Below, in pieces: positions 7,505-10,877 of a DNA stretch of 10,877 nucleotides. The DNA comes from an uncultured Proteiniphilum sp. (GTDB taxonomy: Bacteria; Bacteroidota; Bacteroidia; Bacteroidales; Dysgonomonadaceae). The notes under the pieces were generated by a model, which worked only from the letters and a program-made list of their open reading frames with translations, was not told the origin of the DNA and ran no database searches. Each line of letters begins with the position of its first letter. Within the stretch, counting starts at the first letter, position 1. The stretch covers positions 1-10,877 of the forward strand of contig NZ_CALNAT010000013.1 in the NCBI RefSeq assembly GCF_937873925.1. Reading direction: 5' to 3'. Position numbers and translations under genes: made by a program.

Positions 7505-7543
7505 AATGGTGCGTTTACCATTCTACTGTTTCCCAATAGAATG
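7505..7543 (-). other. Overlapping alternative hairpins just after zapA
   Basis: Hairpin A pairs CATTCTA (7519-7525) with TAGAATG (7537-7543) around an 11-base loop and begins only two bases past the zapA stop. Hairpin B pairs AATGGT (7505-7510) with ACCATT (7517-7522). The arms share 7519-7522, so only one can form at a time. There is no T tract in the minus direction. Confidence 0.5.
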
Positions 7544-7545
7544 TA

Positions 7546-7848
7546 TTATTTTTTCAGATAATCATCCAATTCGCCTATCAACGAATCTATCTTATCTTCA
7601 AAGGGTTTCGTATTATTCTTATCACCAAGAGAAAAATTTTCTGCCAATGCCTGAATGGCCGTCATCACCACAAAATCCTGTGTTGTCATAGGAGAGTTCT
7701 CGCCCCCGTACACAACGCGATATTGGTTTATTTTACTATTAATCTTTTTGGCGGCATCACGGAAAGCCTGCTCCTCCGACCGTTTGATTTTCAGTGGATA
7801 TTTCCTGCCGGCAATCACTAATGTCAATAAAAATTTCTCGTCGCCCAT
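7546..7848 (-). CDS. zapA: Cell division protein ZapA
   Basis: ZapA binds FtsZ in the cytoplasm and promotes bundling of Z-ring filaments at midcell. The 100-residue protein has the family plan: an N-terminal beta-rich head with VIAGRKYPLKIKRSEEQAFRDAA-like sequence (about 10-35, split here only in description), a central helix with TTQDFVVMTAIQALAE (about 54-69), and a C-terminal coiled helix rich in Asp, Glu and Lys. I chose the ATG at 7846-7848; a GTG immediately upstream would add one residue and is less likely. The start lies 20 bases after the stop of the coiled-coil gene, and rny follows 170 bases downstream, so the three probably form one operon. Length matches the family. Confidence 0.88.
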   Translation of the reverse strand: MGDEKFLLTLVIAGRKYPLKIKRSEEQAFRDAAKKINSKINQYRVVYGGENSPMTTQDFVVMTAIQALAENFSLGDKNNTKPFEDKIDSLIGELDDYLKK

Positions 7849-7868
7849 CACATAAATTTTTCAGAAAA

Positions 7869-8159
7869 TTATTTCAACAAATTTATGCACTTATCTACTT
7901 CTCGCACCAGTTTCGACAGTTTAGCCCTGGCTGTGTCCACATCTACCGAAGCGGCTGTTATGGTTCTGGCGGTCTTCAAACTGTCATATTTTGCTTTCAA
8001 CTGTTCCAGCTCTTTTGCCGTCTCATCCAGATGGATCCTCCCCGATCGAATTTCAGTCTTTAACCGGGTATTCTCTTCTTTTAAAGAGTCACATAAAAAC
8101 AATACCTGTTTTATTCGAACCTCCAGATCAACAAGCAGCTTATTATGTTCTTCAGCCAT
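7869..8159 (-). CDS. Small coiled-coil protein upstream of zapA
   Basis: A 96-residue protein that looks like a continuous coiled coil from about residue 5 to 65, with heptad-spaced Leu and Ile (for example LVDLEVRIKQVLFLCDSL and TAKELEQLKAKYDSLK). A short Ala/Thr/Val-rich break (about 66-76) leads to a second helix. No signal peptide or membrane segment is seen, so it should be cytoplasmic. I chose the ATG at 8157-8159; a GTG at 8177 would lie at or upstream of the predicted transcription start. It is first in the operon with zapA and rny, 20 bases from zapA. Position and shape suggest a divisome partner of the ZapB kind, but I see no specific signature and that role is inference. Confidence 0.75.
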   Translation of the reverse strand: MAEEHNKLLVDLEVRIKQVLFLCDSLKEENTRLKTEIRSGRIHLDETAKELEQLKAKYDSLKTARTITAASVDVDTARAKLSKLVREVDKCINLLK

Positions 8160-8178
8160 ATGCAAACAAAAACTCACG

Positions 8179-8210
8179 CAAATATAGGCATTGAAATGGA
8201 GTCTAACAAA
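8179..8210 (-). promoter_or_regulatory. Promoter of the coiled-coil / zapA / rny operon
   Basis: On the minus strand TATATTTG (8186-8179) matches TAnnTTTG exactly, with TTTG (8210-8207) 20 bases upstream as the -33 element. Transcription should start near 8172-8174, only about 14 bases before the ATG at 8159, which supports that start codon over the upstream GTG. Confidence 0.7.
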
Positions 8211-8324
8211 TTAATTGTCTCTTATTTTGAATACGATTAATTTATTTTCTTATTAAAATGTACGGAACGTTTTCGTTTATTCATCCCATTCATCCGATTT
8301 CGCACCGTTCTGCCTGATATTTTG

Positions 8325-8332
8325 TACCTTTG
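8325..8332 (+). promoter_or_regulatory. -7 element of the B3/B4 gene or leader RNA
   Basis: TACCTTTG matches the TAnnTTTG consensus exactly, and transcription would begin near 8337-8339. No convincing -33 TTTG is present at the right distance. The start lies about 165 bases ahead of the coding region, leaving a long leader. The stretch 8211-8320 between the divergent promoters is AT-rich and shows nothing else I can name. Confidence 0.55.
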
Positions 8333-8336
8333 CACT

Positions 8337-8500
8337 TCAAATTTTGATTTGAGAGCCGGGATCTGTGTCCGGAGATTAAAACTCACGATTGGGGGAGCCG
8401 GTAATTGAAAACAGGAGTTTGAGAGTTTGAGACTTAGCTCCTGGACTGAATTGGAAATTTGTGAATAGGATGATTCGGCTTATGCCGTTAATTGAAGAGG
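8337..8500 (+). ncRNA. Structured 5' leader or small RNA before the B3/B4 gene
   Basis: From the predicted transcript start, 8338-8353 pairs in one register with 8446-8461: seven consecutive pairs CAAATTT/AAATTTG, then mixed pairs and single mismatches. It continues with CCGGGA (8356-8361) against TCCTGG (8439-8444). Inside, CCGG (8369-8372) can pair with CCGG (8398-8401) next to CTC/GAG (8382-8384 with 8395-8397). CAGGAG (8412-8417) can instead pair with CTCCTG (8438-8443), which excludes the outer CCGGGA pairing. TTTGAGA occurs three times (8348, 8418, 8426). A rod closed by its own ends recalls 6S RNA, while competing stems recall a riboswitch or attenuator. It matches no riboswitch class I recognise, and no terminator separates it from the gene. 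Confidence 0.4.
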
Positions 8501-9211
8501 ATGATGAACACCAGAAACATAACCATCAGTGATCGGATTGCGGCGATCTGCCCGGAGTTTCATGTAGCAGCCATAGCATGCAAGGTAAGGAACAGTCCCC
8601 ATAATACCGGTTTATGGCAGGAGATCGAAGCATTTTGCTCCCGATCCTCTTCTACGCACAAAATGGGAGATATCAATCAACGGCCTGCCATTCATGCTAC
8701 ACGGCAGGTATATAAAAGGCTGGGGAAAGATCCCAGCCGTTACCGTCCCTCCGCAGAAGCGTTGTGCCGCAGGATGCTGAAAGGGCAGGAACTTTATCGG
8801 ATCAATACGCTGGTCGACCTGATCAACCTGGTCTCCCTGAAAACCGGCTACTCCATCGGCGGCTTCGACGAAGCGAAGATTCAGGGAGACCTGGTGCTGG
8901 GCGTAGGCGAAGCCGGGGAGAAGTTCGAAGCGATCGGGAGGGGATTGCTGAATATTGAAGGATTGCCCGTCTACCGGGATGAACTGGGCGGCATCGGCAC
9001 ACCCACCAGCGATGAAGAGCGCACAAAGATCTCCTCCGGTACGACACGCTTACTGATGCTGATCAACGGCTATTCCGGCAAAGAGGGGTTACAGGAAGCC
9101 ACAGACTATTCAGCAGATCTGTTAAAGAAATATGCCGGGGCCAAAGAACTGGATATCGGCCTGTTCAACGTGACTACTCCGGGAGGTAACACTGCTTTTT
9201 CAATCTTTTAA
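8501..9211 (+). CDS. Stand-alone B3/B4 domain protein (PheRS beta-subunit related)
   Basis: This 236-residue protein matches the B3/B4 domain of the phenylalanyl-tRNA synthetase beta subunit, which in the full enzyme holds the editing site that clears tyrosine wrongly attached to tRNA-Phe. The visible family signature runs VYKRLGKDPSRYRPSAEAL (70-88), then LVDLINLVSLKTGYSIGGFD (104-123), and PVYRDELGGIGTPTSDEERT (156-175). No catalytic, tRNA-anticodon or DNA-binding modules are attached, so it is one of the free-standing homologues whose function is poorly known. A trans-editing or amino-acid-related role is possible but inferred. The start is ATG at 8501 or the adjacent ATG at 8504, just after AAGAGG at 8495-8500; a TTG at 8492 is less likely. 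A long structured leader precedes it. It is divergent from the zapA-rny operon. Confidence 0.85.
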   Translation: MMNTRNITISDRIAAICPEFHVAAIACKVRNSPHNTGLWQEIEAFCSRSSSTHKMGDINQRPAIHATRQVYKRLGKDPSRYRPSAEALCRRMLKGQELYRINTLVDLINLVSLKTGYSIGGFDEAKIQGDLVLGVGEAGEKFEAIGRGLLNIEGLPVYRDELGGIGTPTSDEERTKISSGTTRLLMLINGYSGKEGLQEATDYSADLLKKYAGAKELDIGLFNVTTPGGNTAFSIF

Positions 9212-9351
9212 ATCTTACGCGAGCCTGAAGCCAACAGTTGTTTTTATACGATTCTCAATACATGGATGAACAACTTTTCTGAAACCATGTTATAATTTAC
9301 AAAAATCTATAGAGGCGCTCTTTCTCACCGTCATTAGCAGGCGGGTTTCAA

Positions 9352-10398
9352 ATGACAATACATATGAACAGGTATACAATGTATCTTTTTTCCGTCTTCA
9401 TTGCGCTGACGCTCTTCATCGTCGGCTGCAACTCCTGTCAATCCGGTGACAGGGACAGCGATCAACCAGACACTTCTACCCCGGATACAACTTCCGTGGA
9501 TCATCAGGAGGAAAAAAAGAGAGAATTGACAGGAGAGGATATCCAGTTAGAGAAAAATATCCGGTACGACAAATACCTGCTCGACGATGAATATCCCTAT
9601 AAAGATACTACCCGCCATTTCCAGTGGGAGAAAATACAGGAGCAGATCGCAGTGATCGAGAACGCGATGGCAGAAGGGGACACTTGGGGCATTTTGAGCA
9701 ATTACAGGAATATGAATAAAGAAGCGCCTACGGTCGCCGATTTTGTAAGGAACGAATATGGACGGGTTTCGGATCAATTCGGCGTGGAACGTTATCAATC
9801 GGCTCCGCTTTATTCCGTCGACGGCGATACCACACTGGTGCGTTACGGGAGGGACGGATGGATCGTGAAACTGCCGGATAACGACACTACCGAAATGGTC
9901 AGGGTAAAAGGGGTTTCCTTTGAAGGCGAATTCCTGGTGCCGAATCGTTACCTCATCTCGTGGCATGACAGTGTCCGGTTCGACAAAGTCGTGGCGGTCG
10001 ATGTGACCAACCAGAATATTTCGACACTGGAAAAAACAGGCGACACCTGGAATATATTAAGTATGACCCATGCTACGACAGGTGTTCATAATCCGCCCTA
10101 CGCGCATGAAACACCTACGGGAATCTTTGCAGTGCAGGAGAAAAAAGAGAAAATGTTATACACACGCGACGGAACAAGCGAAATAGCCGGTTTCGCACCC
10201 TATGCATCCCGGTTTACCAACGGTGGATACGTACATGGTGTCCCGACACAGTATCCCAATAAAAGCATTATTGAATATAGCCAGACGTTGGGCACAACTC
10301 CCCGCTCCCACATGTGCGTAAGGAATGCGTCGTCGCATTCAAAGTTCGTCTTCGACTGGGCAACGGTTAAACAATCTGTTGTCATCGTAATTGATTAA
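9352..10398 (+). CDS. L,D-transpeptidase (YkuD-type) lipoprotein
   Basis: L,D-transpeptidases form 3-3 peptidoglycan cross-links or attach proteins to the wall, using a catalytic Cys. The N-terminus has a hydrophobic segment ending in the lipobox IVGC with C26, so the 348-residue precursor should be lipidated and held in the periplasm, probably at the outer membrane. A Ser/Asp/Thr-rich linker follows (about 27-55), then an uncharacterised middle region. The YkuD domain is C-terminal (about 225-345), with H295 in GYVHGVP and the active-site motif SHMCVRN (319-325) with C322. The family usually has Gly where M321 stands (SHGC). The ATG at 9352 and another at 9364 both give a usable signal peptide. 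A strong hairpin follows, and a second probable L,D-transpeptidase gene comes next. The 140 bases upstream show no clear promoter. Confidence 0.87.
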   Translation: MTIHMNRYTMYLFSVFIALTLFIVGCNSCQSGDRDSDQPDTSTPDTTSVDHQEEKKRELTGEDIQLEKNIRYDKYLLDDEYPYKDTTRHFQWEKIQEQIAVIENAMAEGDTWGILSNYRNMNKEAPTVADFVRNEYGRVSDQFGVERYQSAPLYSVDGDTTLVRYGRDGWIVKLPDNDTTEMVRVKGVSFEGEFLVPNRYLISWHDSVRFDKVVAVDVTNQNISTLEKTGDTWNILSMTHATTGVHNPPYAHETPTGIFAVQEKKEKMLYTRDGTSEIAGFAPYASRFTNGGYVHGVPTQYPNKSIIEYSQTLGTTPRSHMCVRNASSHSKFVFDWATVKQSVVIVID

Positions 10399-10476
10399 CA
10401 ACTGATTCCAAAGAAAATTCGATTACATCCGTCGTTTTGAGTCGCCTTCGCTCCTCGATTTTCAATTCTCACTATG

Positions 10477-10504
10477 GCAGAAGACAAACAAGTTTGTCTT
10501 CTGC
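10477..10504 (+). terminator. Strong hairpin after the L,D-transpeptidase gene
   Basis: GCAGAAGACAAAC (10477-10489) and GTTTGTCTTCTGC (10492-10504) are perfect complements, giving at least 12 pairs closed by a tight loop. The downstream sequence TCATTTAG has only a short T-rich run. It lies about 80 bases past the stop codon, and no gene starts until 10635, so termination is the likeliest role. Confidence 0.65.
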
Positions 10505-10511
10505 TCATTTA

Positions 10512-10597
10512 GCTTAACGAAAATGTTCGATTCATCAGACTATTTCTGTGCCCGACATAGTTAAAACAAGTTTAACCCCTGTGCTCGCTTAACGAAA
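10512..10597. repeat. Two direct copies of GCTTAACGAAA flanking a small inverted repeat
   Basis: GCTTAACGAAA occurs at 10512-10522 and 10587-10597, 75 bases apart. Between them GTTAAA (10560-10565) and TTTAAC (10571-10576) form an inverted repeat with a five-base spacer. All lie in the 236-base gap upstream of the last gene. Candidate binding sites for a regulator, but this is not shown. Confidence 0.5.
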
Positions 10598-10634
10598 TAG
10601 TTATTATATTGGGGCGTTATTTCCGAATATACAT

Positions 10635-10877
10635 ATGCATAAAATAATTATTTGTTTCAGCTTTCTCTTTGTCCTTGGCCTGTCCGACCCTATGGGAGGG
10701 AAAGAGGGAAAATCGGAGTGTGTAAAAACGGCACTCCCTGAGGATGAAGGTCAATGGCTATACGAACAGATGGATCTGGACGGGTTGATACATTTCGACG
10801 CGTTTAAGTCGGCATATACGGGTTATAAGAAGTTAAATAAAGACAATAATCCTTTGCTTACCCTGATCGATTTCAGC
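10635..10877 (+). CDS. Probable YkuD_2-type murein L,D-transpeptidase, N-terminal part only
   Basis: An open frame from ATG at 10635 runs off the window end after 81 codons. It begins with a signal-like segment (MHKIIICFSFLFVLGL), so the product should be exported. The following sequence WLYEQMDLDGLIHFDAF (about 41-57), the GYKKLN stretch, and LLTLIDFS at the very edge resemble the N-terminal part of Bacteroidota proteins annotated as murein L,D-transpeptidase catalytic domain family (YkuD_2), where an IDFS-like segment leads into the catalytic domain. The catalytic Cys and His lie outside the window, so the call rests on the N-terminus and on the adjacent L,D-transpeptidase gene. The frame is clean and in keeping with local codon use. 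A weak -7-like TATATTGG lies at 10605-10612. Confidence 0.65.
   Translation, partial: MHKIIICFSFLFVLGLSDPMGGKEGKSECVKTALPEDEGQWLYEQMDLDGLIHFDAFKSAYTGYKKLNKDNNPLLTLIDFS

Noticed and set aside
8160..8177. GTG start giving six more residues for the coiled-coil protein
   Set aside because: The predicted transcription start falls at about 8172-8174, so this GTG would be outside or at the very end of the mRNA.
8470..8532. 20-residue ORF overlapping the start of the B3/B4 gene
   Set aside because: It begins at an ATG without a ribosome site and has an ordinary hydrophilic sequence with no regulatory codon run. It was noted only because it overlaps the leader.
9261..9291. ACATGG/CCATGT inverted repeat before the L,D-transpeptidase gene
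   Set aside because: Six pairs with a 19-base AT-rich loop is weak and not clearly above chance.

Overview
The window looks like a chromosomal segment from Bacteroidota, most likely the order Bacteroidales and perhaps a Dysgonomonadaceae-type organism. The evidence is the -7 promoter element TAnnTTTG in front of several genes, A-rich start contexts with few Shine-Dalgarno sites, the debranching enzyme / glycosyltransferase / GH57 operon typical of this phylum, and a zapA-rny cluster. Base composition looks even throughout. There are no insertion sequences, phage genes, CRISPR arrays, tRNAs or rRNAs. The genus-level placement is inference.

Layout. (1) 124-795, minus: a rhomboid-family membrane serine protease, divergent from the next operon. 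(2) 968-5746, plus: a glycogen operon with a bacterial-type debranching enzyme (GH133-like), a GT4-type alpha-glucan synthase-like glycosyltransferase and a GH57 alpha-amylase-like protein. It ends in a compound hairpin terminator shared with the convergent rny. The 211-base gap between the first two genes holds a palindromic hairpin, a second inverted repeat, a four-copy heptamer repeat and a 31-codon ORF whose stop overlaps the glycosyltransferase start (ATGA). (3) 8159 down to 5846, minus: a small coiled-coil protein, zapA and rny (RNase Y), read from a promoter next to the coiled-coil gene. This groups a Z-ring assembly factor with a membrane-anchored mRNA decay nuclease. (4) 8325-9211, plus: a promoter, a roughly 160-base structured leader with alternative pairings, and a stand-alone B3/B4 protein related to the editing region of PheRS beta. 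(5) 9352-10877, plus: a YkuD-type L,D-transpeptidase lipoprotein with a strong hairpin after it, then the first 81 codons of a probable second L,D-transpeptidase of the YkuD_2 type, cut by the window edge.

No clearly new multi-gene system is visible; most genes are housekeeping genes of known families. The points most worth following are the leader RNA before the B3/B4 gene, the Asp-to-Asn changes at presumed catalytic positions in two enzymes of the glycogen operon, the small translationally coupled ORF before the glycosyltransferase, and the competing hairpins between zapA and rny.
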